Source: JAEMQF01 sp963775015
Lineage (GTDB): Bacteria > Pseudomonadota > Gammaproteobacteria > Burkholderiales > Burkholderiaceae_C
Assembly (NCBI GenBank): GCA_963775015.1
Contig: CAVZHI010000005.1
Coordinates: 186,001 to 250,000, forward strand
Direction: 5' to 3'
DNA: 64,000 nucleotides
A program made the translations under genes and the position numbers. The notes under the pieces were generated by a model, which saw only the letters and a program-made list of their open reading frames with translations, was not told the origin of the DNA and made no database searches. Within the stretch, counting starts at the first letter, position 1. Every line of letters begins with the position of its first letter. Shown here in pieces: positions 56,475-64,000 of the stretch.

Positions 56475-57356
56475 ATGGACCTCTCCACCTTCCTCATCCA
56501 GTGCCTGAACTCGCTCCAGTACGGCTTGCTGCTGTTCCTGGTGGCGTCCGGCCTGACGCTGATCTTCGGCATCATGGGCGTGATCAACCTCGCGCACGGC
56601 AGCTTCTACATGATCGGCGCGTACATGGCGTACGCGCTCGCGCCGTTTGTCGCCGGCACCTTCGGCGGCGGGTTTTTCGCGATCCTCGCGGTCGGTTTGG
56701 TGCTCGCGGTGCTGCTCGGCTACGTGCTCGAGTGGGCGTTCTTCAGCTTCCTGTACGAGCGCGAACATCTGCAGCAGGTGTTGATGACCTACGGCCTGAT
56801 CCTCGTGTTCGAGGAGTTGCGCAGCATCCTCGTCGGCGACGACGTCTACGGTGTGAAGGCGCCCGACATCCTCGCCGGCACGCTGCCGCTCGGCGACGTG
56901 ATGACGTATCCGGTGTACCGCCTGTTCATCTCGGGCGTTTGCCTGGCGCTGGCGCTCGGCATGTACTTCGTATTCACGCGCACCCGCCTGGGGATGATGA
57001 TTCGCGCCGGCAGCACGAACCGCGAGATGGTGCAGTCGCTCGGCATCGACATCAAGTTCCTGTACCGCGTCGTGTTCGCCGCCGGCGTGGCGATCGCCGT
57101 GCTTGCAGGCATGGTGGCGGCGCCGGTGTCTTCGGTGTATCCCGGCATGGGCAACACGGTGCTCATCATCTGCTTCGTCGTCGTCGTGATCGGCGGCATC
57201 GGCTCGATCCGCGGTGCACTCGTCGCGGCGCTGCTGATCGGCGTGGTCGACACCTTCGGCAAGGTGATCTTCCCGCAGGCGGCGGGCGTGCTCGTGTATG
57301 TGCTGATGGCGCTGATCCTGCTGTGGAAGCCGGACGGCTTGTTCAAGACGGGATGA
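56475..57356 (+). CDS. ABC transporter permease, LivH type
   Basis: A 293-residue membrane permease with about eight segments. It starts MDLSTFLIQCLNSLQYGLLL and has the family text ASGLTLIFGIMGVINLAHGS and GTRLGMMIRA-type loop TRTRLGMMIRAGSTNREMVQ. Its stop overlaps the next permease start (ATGA at 57353-57356). It follows the binding protein gene after a repeat element. Confidence 0.92.
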   Translation: MDLSTFLIQCLNSLQYGLLLFLVASGLTLIFGIMGVINLAHGSFYMIGAYMAYALAPFVAGTFGGGFFAILAVGLVLAVLLGYVLEWAFFSFLYEREHLQQVLMTYGLILVFEELRSILVGDDVYGVKAPDILAGTLPLGDVMTYPVYRLFISGVCLALALGMYFVFTRTRLGMMIRAGSTNREMVQSLGIDIKFLYRVVFAAGVAIAVLAGMVAAPVSSVYPGMGNTVLIICFVVVVIGGIGSIRGALVAALLIGVVDTFGKVIFPQAAGVLVYVLMALILLWKPDGLFKTG

Positions 57357-58384
57357 AGACCATGGACCGGACCTTGATCTCGTCGCGTGCGCTGTTCGTC
57401 GCGCTTGCCTTCCTCGCGCTCGCGCTCTACCCGCTGGTGGCGGGCAAGTTCGGAGTCGACCTGATCGCCAAGATCATGATCTTCGCCGTGTTCGCCTTGA
57501 GCCTCGAACTGCTTGTCGGCGGCACTGGGCTCGTGTGTTTCGGCCAGGCGGCGTTTTTCGGCATCGGCGCGTATGCCACGGTGCTGCTCTCGCCGAAGAA
57601 CGACGCCGCTTCGTTGCTCTGGTTGTTGCCGGCGTGCGTGCTCGCCGCCGCCGCTTACGCCTTGATCGTGGGCAGCCTGTCGCTGCGCACCAAGGGCGTC
57701 TACTTCATCATGGTCACGCTCGCGTTCGCGCAGATGGCGTATTACGTCGTGCACGACACGCCACTCGGCGGCGGCACGGACGGCATTTACCTCAGCGCCA
57801 AACCTGTTCTTTGGAGTGGACTCGGCGGCGCACTCGACCTGGACAAGGGACATGCCTTCTATTTCTTCATCCTGGCGAGTCTGGTGCTGACTTTTGCTTT
57901 TCTCGCCCTGCTCGCACGCTCGCGCTTCGGCCGCGCGCTGGCCGGAATCAAGGTCAACGAGCAGCGCATGCGCGCGACCGGTTTTTCGACCTACCCGTAC
58001 AAGCTCGCCGCGTTCACGATCTCCGGCGGCATTGCCGGCCTCGCCGGCTTTCTGTTCGCGGTGAAAGACGGCTTCGTCAATCCGGAGTTGCTGAGCTGGC
58101 ATTTTTCGGGCGCGGTTCTCATCATGATCATCCTCGGCGGCCTGGGTCACCTGCGCGGCGCGCTGATCGGCGCGTTCGCCTTCACGCTGTTGCAGGAGTT
58201 CTTCCAGTCCGAGGCGATTTTTCGCGGTTTCGCGAAGCATTGGCATCTCGGCCTCGGCCTAGCGATCATCGCCAGCGTGGCGCTGTTGCCGCGCGGCTTG
58301 GTCGGTGTTCCTGGGCAGGTGCGCGAGCGGCTGTTCGGCACGCGATCCACTGCATCGACGGAGGCCGCCGATGAGCCATTCTGA
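57353..58384 (+). CDS. ABC transporter permease, LivM type
   Basis: A 343-residue permease (ATG 57353; ATG 57362 is possible). It has about nine membrane segments, with GGTGLVCFGQAAFFGIGAYA, SLRTKGVYFIMVTLAFAQMA and the ATPase-contact loop RSRFGRALAGIKVNEQRMRA. Its last 14 bases overlap the LivG-type gene. It pairs with the LivH-type permease in the membrane. Confidence 0.92.
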   Translation: MKTMDRTLISSRALFVALAFLALALYPLVAGKFGVDLIAKIMIFAVFALSLELLVGGTGLVCFGQAAFFGIGAYATVLLSPKNDAASLLWLLPACVLAAAAYALIVGSLSLRTKGVYFIMVTLAFAQMAYYVVHDTPLGGGTDGIYLSAKPVLWSGLGGALDLDKGHAFYFFILASLVLTFAFLALLARSRFGRALAGIKVNEQRMRATGFSTYPYKLAAFTISGGIAGLAGFLFAVKDGFVNPELLSWHFSGAVLIMIILGGLGHLRGALIGAFAFTLLQEFFQSEAIFRGFAKHWHLGLGLAIIASVALLPRGLVGVPGQVRERLFGTRSTASTEAADEPF

Positions 58385-59123
58385 GGTTTTGCTGCGCGGC
58401 GGCGACATCACACGCCGCTGGGGCGGCCTGGTCGCCGTGGATCGCGTCTCGATCGAATTGCAGCGCGGCGCGGTGCACGCCGTGATCGGCACCAACGGCG
58501 CCGGCAAGTCGACGCTGATCAACATCCTCTCAGGCGAGATTGCGCCGTCCAGCGGCAGCGTCGAACTGCTCGGCCAGGACGTGACGCGCTGGACGCAGCC
58601 GCGCCGCGCGCGCGCCGGCCTGGGCCGCAGCTACCAGCGCAACACGATCTACCCGTCGTTCAGCGTGTTCGAGAACTGCCGCCTCGCGGCGCAGGCGCGC
58701 ACGCAAAAACCCTGGGCCTGGCTGAGCAACGCCCAGGAATGCGAGGCGAGCACGGCGGCGGCGCGCGCGGCGGCAGCGCGCGCCGGACTCGACAAACTGC
58801 TCGACCGCGGCGCCGGCTTGCTCGCGCACGGCCAGAAACGCCAGTTGGAGATTGCGATGTGTCTGGCCACCGCGCCCCAGGTGTTGCTGCTCGACGAGCC
58901 GCTTGCCGGCATGGGCGCCGAGGAAACCGACCGCATGCTCGCGCTGCTGGCCGAGCTGAAAACCGGCCACGCGATCCTGCTCGTCGAGCACGACATGGAC
59001 GCTGTGTTTCGCATCGCCGACCGCATCACGGTGATGGTGAACGGCCAGGTGATCGCGTGCGATACGCCCGAGGCGGTGCGCGCGAGCCCCGAGGTCCAGA
59101 CCGCCTACCTGGGAGGCCACTGA
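58371..59123 (+). CDS. ABC transporter ATPase, LivG type
   Basis: A 250-residue ATPase. Walker A is IGTNGAGKSTLINILSGEIA. The signature region is degenerate (LLAHGQKRQLEIAMCLATAP) as usual for LivG-type proteins, and Walker B is VLLLDEPLAGMGAEETD. The start at 58371 lies inside the end of the upstream permease gene. It energises transport together with the LivF-type ATPase. Confidence 0.93.
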   Translation: MSHSEVLLRGGDITRRWGGLVAVDRVSIELQRGAVHAVIGTNGAGKSTLINILSGEIAPSSGSVELLGQDVTRWTQPRRARAGLGRSYQRNTIYPSFSVFENCRLAAQARTQKPWAWLSNAQECEASTAAARAAAARAGLDKLLDRGAGLLAHGQKRQLEIAMCLATAPQVLLLDEPLAGMGAEETDRMLALLAELKTGHAILLVEHDMDAVFRIADRITVMVNGQVIACDTPEAVRASPEVQTAYLGGH

Positions 59124-59124
59124 G

Positions 59125-59850
59125 ATGGCGCCGGCGACCCCCCACAAGTTCATCGTCGACGCCCAAGGCATCCATGCCTGGTACGGCTCGAGCCATGTGT
59201 TGCACGGCGTCGACCTGCAAATCGGCCGCGGCGAAACGCTCGGCCTGCTCGGCCGCAACGGCATGGGCAAGAGCACGCTGATCCGCACGCTGCTCGGCCA
59301 CGTGACGCAGCGCCAGGGCCACATCGCGCTGTTCGGCCAAGACATGTCCAAGGCCAGGCCGCATGAAGTGGCGCGCGAGGGCGTCGCCTATGTCCCCGAA
59401 GGGCGCGGTGTGTTCCCGAATCTGACGGTGCGCGAGAACCTGGTGATGGCCGCGCGCCCCGGGCGCTACGGGCGCGACGATTGGCCCTACCGGCGTGTGC
59501 TCGACACCTTTCCGCGGCTCGCGGAGCGGCTGAAGAATCTCGGCGCGCAGCTGTCGGGCGGAGAACAGCAGATGCTGTCGATCGGCCGCGCGCTGATGAC
59601 GCATCCGGAGCTCATCATTCTGGACGAAGCCACCGAAGGCCTGGCGCCGAAGATCGTGCAGGACATCTGGCGCGTCATCGGCGAGATCCGCGCGAGCGGC
59701 ATCGCCACGCTGATCGTCGACCGCGACTACAACAAAGTGCTCGCACGGGCGGACCACGCGATCGTGCTGCAAAAAGGCGCGGTCGTTCTCGCCGGCGCGG
59801 CGGCGCAGCTTCGCGGAAGTGCCGAACTGGCTTCCTACCTCGGGGTTTGA
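59125..59850 (+). CDS. ABC transporter ATPase, LivF type
   Basis: A 241-residue ATPase. Walker A is LLGRNGMGKSTLIRTLLGHV, the signature LSGGEQQMLSIGRALMTHPE and Walker B LIILDEATEGLAPKI. The YVPEGRGVFPNLTVRENLVM motif is typical of LivF. It starts one base after the LivG-type stop. Confidence 0.94.
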   Translation: MAPATPHKFIVDAQGIHAWYGSSHVLHGVDLQIGRGETLGLLGRNGMGKSTLIRTLLGHVTQRQGHIALFGQDMSKARPHEVAREGVAYVPEGRGVFPNLTVRENLVMAARPGRYGRDDWPYRRVLDTFPRLAERLKNLGAQLSGGEQQMLSIGRALMTHPELIILDEATEGLAPKIVQDIWRVIGEIRASGIATLIVDRDYNKVLARADHAIVLQKGAVVLAGAAAQLRGSAELASYLGV

Positions 59851-59917
59851 GAGGACGCACTTCCCCCATCCAGCCGCAGCGGCCGAACCCGGCCGCCAAC
59901 AACTTTCGGAGAACATC

Positions 59918-60967
59918 ATGCTCAGCTACCAACTCGAATCGTTCGGAAAACCCCTCGCACAGGTGCTGCGCGACACGCCCGTGCCGCAGGGCAGCGAAGT
60001 CATCGTCAAGATCGGCAGCTGCGGCGTGTGCCACAGCGACGTGCACCTGCACGACGGCTACTTCGATCTCGGCGACGGCAACAAGCTCGACATGACGCGC
60101 GCCTTGCAGCCACCACGAACCCTCGGCCATGAAATCGCGGGCAGCGTCGTTGCCGTCGGCCCTGATGCGAAAGGCGCCAAGGTCGGTGACCGTCGCGTCG
60201 TGTTCCCGTGGATCGGCTGCGGAAAGTGTTCTGTGTGCGCCTCTGGCAATGAACACATTTGCAGCGCGCCGCTCGCGCTCGGCATCCAGCGCGACGGCGG
60301 CTTTTCCGATCACGTGCTCGTGCCGCACCCGAAGTACCTGATCGAATTCGATCCGCTGCCCGAGGAACAGGCCTGCACCTACGCGTGTTCGGGGCTGACT
60401 GCCTACGGCGCGCTGAAAAAAGTCGCGCCGCTCGGCAACGGCGACCCGTTGCTCATCATCGGCGCGGGCGGTGTCGGTCTGTCGGGGATTCGTCTGGCGC
60501 GAAAGATGTTCGACGCTCCGATCACGGTGGCGGAACTCGACAAGAGCAAGTGGGACATAGCGCGCGAGGCCGGCGCCACCGACGTGATCGACCCCAGTGC
60601 CGACGGTGCGGCGAAGGCGTTGTTCAAGGCGACCGGCGGCGGTGTCGCCGCGGCGATCGATTTCGTCGGCGCGGCGTCGACGTTTGCGTTCGGTTTCGGC
60701 GCGCTGCGCAAGGCCGGCAAGCTCGTCTGCGTCGGCCTGTTCGGCGGCTCAACGCCCGTCGTCCCGGCGATGCTGGCGATGCGAGCCGTCAGCGTGACCG
60801 GCTCGTATGTCGGCAGCTTGCAAGAGATGCACGAACTGATGGCGATCGCGCGCTCGGGCAGCTTGCCCTCGCTGCCGCTGACGACGCAGCCGCTCGCCAA
60901 CGCAACGCAGGTGCTGGCCGACCTGAAGGCAGGCCGGATTCGCGGCCGCACCGTGCTGCGCCCGTGA
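59918..60967 (+). CDS. Zinc-dependent alcohol dehydrogenase
   Basis: A 349-residue medium-chain dehydrogenase. The catalytic zinc site is GSCGVCHSDVHLHDG and LGHEIAGSVVAVGP. The structural zinc Cys residues are in WIGCGKCSVCASGNEHICSA. The cofactor motif is LLIIGAGGVGLSGIRLARKM. The substrate is unknown; a cyclic or aromatic alcohol would fit the cluster. A paralogue lies 1.6 kb downstream. It starts 67 bases after the transporter genes. Confidence 0.9.
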   Translation: MLSYQLESFGKPLAQVLRDTPVPQGSEVIVKIGSCGVCHSDVHLHDGYFDLGDGNKLDMTRALQPPRTLGHEIAGSVVAVGPDAKGAKVGDRRVVFPWIGCGKCSVCASGNEHICSAPLALGIQRDGGFSDHVLVPHPKYLIEFDPLPEEQACTYACSGLTAYGALKKVAPLGNGDPLLIIGAGGVGLSGIRLARKMFDAPITVAELDKSKWDIAREAGATDVIDPSADGAAKALFKATGGGVAAAIDFVGAASTFAFGFGALRKAGKLVCVGLFGGSTPVVPAMLAMRAVSVTGSYVGSLQEMHELMAIARSGSLPSLPLTTQPLANATQVLADLKAGRIRGRTVLRP

Positions 60968-61005
60968 CCGATGTTCAACCCAAGTCTCAACCCTAGCCGC
61001 ACACC

Positions 61006-61413
61006 ATGACCGAACCCAATTTGAACTTTCCCGACTTCAGTGCAATGTGGCGCGACTGGGTCGTCAAGTCGGAACAGCAGTGGAGCGAAGCCGCCACGCA
61101 ACTGCTCAAAGACGAACGCGCCGGCAGCCTGTTGAACAAGCAGGTGGCCGAGGCGCGCATGCTGCACAAGCAGTTCTCCGAGGTCGCGCAGATGTCGCTG
61201 GCGGCGGCGAACATGCCGTCGAAAACCGACTTCGAAGCGCTTGACGAACGCCTGGGTCGCCTGGAGGACGGGCTGGCGGGCATGAGCGCGGCGCTCGTGC
61301 AATTGCGCGAGGCGCTCGTGAAGTCGGGCGCGGCGCCGGGCGTCGCCCCACGGCCAGCGCGCAGCCGAAAGCCCGCGGCCAAGGCTTCGTCCAAGGCGCC
61401 TTCCAAGGCATAA
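61006..61413 (+). CDS. Short PhaE-like PHA synthase partner
   Basis: A 135-residue protein. It starts MTEPNLNFPDFSAMWRDWVV and has a helical, coiled-coil-prone middle (FEALDERLGRLEDGLAGMSA) and a basic Ala/Lys/Ser tail. It resembles the C-terminal part of PhaE, the second subunit of class III PHA synthases, which is normally over 300 residues, and also phasins. The gene is three bases before the synthase gene, as expected for phaE-phaC. The short length makes PhaE or a phasin-type activator equally possible. Confidence 0.6.
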   Translation: MTEPNLNFPDFSAMWRDWVVKSEQQWSEAATQLLKDERAGSLLNKQVAEARMLHKQFSEVAQMSLAAANMPSKTDFEALDERLGRLEDGLAGMSAALVQLREALVKSGAAPGVAPRPARSRKPAAKASSKAPSKA

Positions 61414-61416
61414 GCG

Positions 61417-62496
61417 ATGACCACGCCAAACACCGCGCGGGCGCAACGCCTGCCCAACCCGATGCAGCAGGCGCTGGCACGCTTGGGGCTGGAAACCCAG
61501 GATTTCGCCGACATGGCCGGGCCACTCGGCGTGACGCCGAAGGAGACGATCCACAGCCACGGCACGCTCAAGCTGCACCACTACCTGCCGCTCGCCGACA
61601 GCGTGTACCGCGTGCCGGTGCTGATCGTCACCTCGCTCGTGAACCAGCCGTACATCCTGGACCTCGTTCCGGGGCAGAGCCTGGTCGAGTTCCTGTTGCG
61701 CCAGGGATTCGACGTCTACCTGATCGAATGGGGCAAGCCGCGTCGCGAACACAGCACACTGACGCTCGAAGACCATGTGCTGCAGCGCCTGCCCGAGTGT
61801 GTGCAACGCGTGCTCGACGACAGCGCGCAAGCCGAGCTGTCGATCATCGGCTACTGCGTCGGCGGGCTGTTGTCGGTGCTGTACGCCGCGCTGCACGTGG
61901 GCACGCCGCAGCAATCGGCGCTGAAGAACCTGGTGTGCATGGCCGCGCCGGTGAACGGTGACGGGCTCGAATCGCTGAAGGCCTGGATGGGGCCGGACTT
62001 CGACGAAGAAGCGCTGATCGCGCAGTACGGCAACGTTCCCGGCGACTGGGTGCAAAACGCGCTGCGCGCGCTGCGCCCGTTCGGCAAACTGGCCGGCGCG
62101 ATGAGCCTGCTGAACAACGTCGACAAAGACGAGGTCGTGAAGAGCAACCTGCGCATGGGCAAGTGGGAAACCGACAACCTGCCGTTTCCCGGCGGCGTGT
62201 TCCGCCAGATGGTGAACGACTTCGTTCGCGGCAACAAGCTGGTCAAGGGAGAGTGGGTCATCGGTGGCCAGCGCGTCGATCTCGGCAAGATTCGGATGCC
62301 GTTCCTGCACCTGCTCGCGCAAGACGATCACATCACGCCGTACGCGTCGTCCAAGGATCTGCTGCAACTCGTGGGTAGCCGCGACAAGCAGGAGCTCATC
62401 ATGAAGGGCGGCCATGTCGGCCTGGTCGCCGGGCGCGGCGCCGAACTGCGCATGTGGCCGGCGCTCGATGCGTGGCTGGCGCCGCGCTCCGTCTGA
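61417..62496 (+). CDS. phaC: Class III polyhydroxyalkanoate synthase PhaC
   Basis: It polymerises hydroxyacyl-CoA to polyhydroxyalkanoate. The length of 359 residues is that of class III PhaC (about 355), not class I (about 590). The lipase-like box is IIGYCVGGLLSVLYAAL with catalytic Cys147. The Asp is in HLLAQDDHITPYASS and the His in MKGGHVGLVAGRGAELRMWP. Other signatures are RQGFDVYLIEWGKPRREHS and ETDNLPFPGGVFRQMVNDFV. No phaA, phaB or phaR gene adjoins. It lies in the rightward operon with the box ligand and transporter. Confidence 0.9.
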   Translation: MTTPNTARAQRLPNPMQQALARLGLETQDFADMAGPLGVTPKETIHSHGTLKLHHYLPLADSVYRVPVLIVTSLVNQPYILDLVPGQSLVEFLLRQGFDVYLIEWGKPRREHSTLTLEDHVLQRLPECVQRVLDDSAQAELSIIGYCVGGLLSVLYAALHVGTPQQSALKNLVCMAAPVNGDGLESLKAWMGPDFDEEALIAQYGNVPGDWVQNALRALRPFGKLAGAMSLLNNVDKDEVVKSNLRMGKWETDNLPFPGGVFRQMVNDFVRGNKLVKGEWVIGGQRVDLGKIRMPFLHLLAQDDHITPYASSKDLLQLVGSRDKQELIMKGGHVGLVAGRGAELRMWPALDAWLAPRSV

Positions 62497-62552
62497 AGCG
62501 CCCATCCACTCGTTCCCCTTCACTCGTTCCCAATCACTCAAGGTCTGCGTCC

Positions 62553-63605
62553 ATGCGTTGTTATTGCGTCCTCCACCACGGCCAGCCGCTCGAACTGGTC
62601 GAGAAGCCGATTCCCGAACCCAAGGGCAGCGAAGTGCTGCTGCGCGTCAAAGCCGCCGGCCTGTGCCACACCGACCTGCATTTGTGGGAAGGCAGTTACG
62701 ACCTGGGTGGCGGGAAACGCCTGACGCTCGCCGAGCGCGGCATCGTTCCGCCGATCGTGCTCAGCCATGAAATCTGCGGCGAAGTGGTCGCTGCCGGTGC
62801 CGACGCCGGCGCGCTGAAGACCGGCAGCACTTTCCTCGTGCACCCATGGATCGGCTGCGGCGATTGCGCCGCATGCCGGCGCGGCGAAGAAAACCTGTGC
62901 ATCAAGGCGCAGTCGCTCGGCATCTTTGCGCCGGGCGGCTTCAGCGACTACGTGATCGTTCCGCACCCGCGTTATCTGGTGGACATCGAATGGCTGGACG
63001 CCGCTGAGGCCGCGCCGCTGGCGTGCGCCGGCGTCACGACCTACAGCGCGCTGAACAAGTTCGGCAAACGCATTCATGAAGACCCGGTCGTCGTGATCGG
63101 CGCGGGCGGCCTGGGGCTGATGGCGATCTCGGTGCTGAAGGCGTTGGGCGGCAAGGGCGCGGTCGTCGTCGACGTCGATCCGGCCAAGCGCGAGGCGGCG
63201 CTCGCTGCCGGCGCACTCGCCGTGATCGACGCCAAGGCCAGCGACGCGGCGCAGCAAGTCATCAAGGCCACCGGCGGCGGTGCGCGCGCCGTGCTCGACC
63301 TGGTGGGCGCCACCTCCACCGTGCAGTTGGCGATCGCGAGCATCGCGCGCGGCGGCCACATCGTGAGCTGCGGCCTGATGGGCGGCGATGTCACATTGGC
63401 GCTGCCGGTGGTGGCGATGCGTCCGCTGCACATTCAGGGCAGCTACGTCGGCACGCTCGACGAATTGCGCGAGCTCGTCGAACTCGTGAAGCGCACCAAG
63501 ATGGCGCCGATTCCGGTGACCCGCCGGCCGCTGGCCGAGGCGAACCAGGCCTTGCAGGACTTGCAGCATGGCAAGGTGGTGGGGCGCACGATTCTGATTC
63601 CCTGA
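62553..63605 (+). CDS. Zinc-dependent alcohol dehydrogenase (paralogue)
   Basis: A 350-residue medium-chain dehydrogenase. Zinc ligands are in AGLCHTDLHLWEG and LSHEICGEVVAAG, where the usual GHE is SHE, and structural Cys residues in WIGCGDCAACRRGEENLC. The cofactor motif is VVVIGAGGLGLMAISVLKAL, with an acidic VVVDVDPAKRE that suggests NAD. It resembles the dehydrogenase at 59918 in layout (PHPRYLVDIEW vs PHPKYLIEFD). The pair flanks phaE-phaC. The substrate is unknown. Confidence 0.9.
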   Translation: MRCYCVLHHGQPLELVEKPIPEPKGSEVLLRVKAAGLCHTDLHLWEGSYDLGGGKRLTLAERGIVPPIVLSHEICGEVVAAGADAGALKTGSTFLVHPWIGCGDCAACRRGEENLCIKAQSLGIFAPGGFSDYVIVPHPRYLVDIEWLDAAEAAPLACAGVTTYSALNKFGKRIHEDPVVVIGAGGLGLMAISVLKALGGKGAVVVDVDPAKREAALAAGALAVIDAKASDAAQQVIKATGGGARAVLDLVGATSTVQLAIASIARGGHIVSCGLMGGDVTLALPVVAMRPLHIQGSYVGTLDELRELVELVKRTKMAPIPVTRRPLAEANQALQDLQHGKVVGRTILIP

Positions 63606-63628
63606 CCCTAAGGCTCGCCCCTGAATCG

Positions 63629-64000
63629 ATGTCGTTCACCGAACGCGACAACGCGCGCATCTACTGGAACGCACTGGGCAAGGGCGAGCCGCTGGTGCTG
63701 ATCATGGGGCTGGGCTGCAGCTCGGCGATGTGGTTCCGCATCGCGCCGCTGCTGGCGCGTTACTTCCGCGTGATCCTGCTCGACAACCGCGGCAGCGGCC
63801 TGACGGAAGTGAAGCACGCCGTCGTGCACCGCGTCTCGACGATGGCCGACGACGTGGCCGCCGTGCTCGACGCCGCCGGCGTCTCCGACGCGCATGTGTT
63901 CGGCCTGTCGATGGGCGGCATGATCGCGCAGGAGCTCGCGCTCGAACACCCGAAGCGCGTGCGCTCGCTGATGCTCGCCGCCACAAACTGCGGCGGCACG
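63629..64000 (+). CDS. Alpha/beta hydrolase, partial (runs off the window)
   Basis: The first 124 codons are visible. It has LVLIMGLGCSSAMWFRIAPL, ILLDNRGSGLTEV and the nucleophile elbow HVFGLSMGGMIAQELALEHP, as in the hydrolase at 32443. It starts 23 bases after the second alcohol dehydrogenase, so it belongs to the rightward operon. A thioesterase or ring-lactone hydrolase role is possible; nothing fixes it. Confidence 0.8.
   Translation, partial: MSFTERDNARIYWNALGKGEPLVLIMGLGCSSAMWFRIAPLLARYFRVILLDNRGSGLTEVKHAVVHRVSTMADDVAAVLDAAGVSDAHVFGLSMGGMIAQELALEHPKRVRSLMLAATNCGGT

Noticed and set aside
53982..56768. A 900-codon open frame antisense to bclA and the transporter genes
   Set aside because: It is also a GC-driven shadow. 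The plus-strand genes carry complete family motifs.

Overview
The window is about 64 kb of GC-rich DNA with the gene content and order of a betaproteobacterium, most likely of the order Burkholderiales. The lineage is inferred from the rimP-nusA-infB-rbfA-truB operon, the benzoyl-CoA epoxidation (box) cluster with BoxR, and the families present. There is no plasmid, phage or integrase gene in view. The sequence holds many isolated single-base indels, often in G or C runs, that break otherwise well-conserved proteins. I treat most of these as probable assembly errors and give the whole gene span in each case.

Region 1 (1-7.9 kb) is a glycogen locus. glgP and glgX, followed by an Anbu-type peptidase, read left; glgC and glgA read right from a shared divergent intergenic region. 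Region 2 (8-23 kb) is mixed housekeeping: a secreted beta-propeller lipoprotein, a class II aldolase, tRNA-Ser(GGA), a BamA/TamA-like outer membrane protein, an NfeD/SPFH pair, an Orn/Lys/Arg decarboxylase, glucokinase, FabI, a HAF-repeat exported protein, and a LuxR-type response regulator facing a hybrid histidine kinase. Region 3 (23-31.5 kb) is the translation operon rimP-nusA-infB-rbfA-truB-typA, with a recognisable promoter, a leader ORF and an internal terminator-like hairpin. Region 4 (31.6-37.5 kb) has two alpha/beta hydrolases, a small exported protein of unknown function, a heavily broken cyclase-ATPase-TPR gene and a gene-poor gap.

Region 5 (37.5-64 kb) is devoted to aromatic acids. 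A leftward, translationally coupled operon encodes a family III CoA-transferase, both subunits of a ring-hydroxylating dioxygenase, a cis-diol dehydrogenase-type SDR and a Rieske ferredoxin. Next come an ornithine cyclodeaminase, an amidohydrolase, a crotonase-like protein and an Lrp regulator. Then boxC-boxB-boxA and a PaaH-type dehydrogenase read left, followed by boxR. Reading right from boxR are a DUF4863 cupin, benzoate-CoA ligase, a five-gene branched-chain-type ABC transporter, a zinc alcohol dehydrogenase, a short PhaE-like protein, a class III PHA synthase, a second zinc alcohol dehydrogenase and a truncated alpha/beta hydrolase.

Read together, region 5 suggests uptake of an aromatic acid (Liv-type ABC), activation to benzoyl-CoA (BclA), epoxidation and ring opening (BoxAB, BoxC), beta-oxidation (PaaH) and storage of the resulting acyl-CoA as polyhydroxyalkanoate (PhaEC). 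BoxR appears to control the two main promoters: both carry the same TGCA-N6-TGCT box fused directly to the -35 hexamer. The BoxD aldehyde dehydrogenase and the electron-transfer reductase of the dioxygenase are not in the window.
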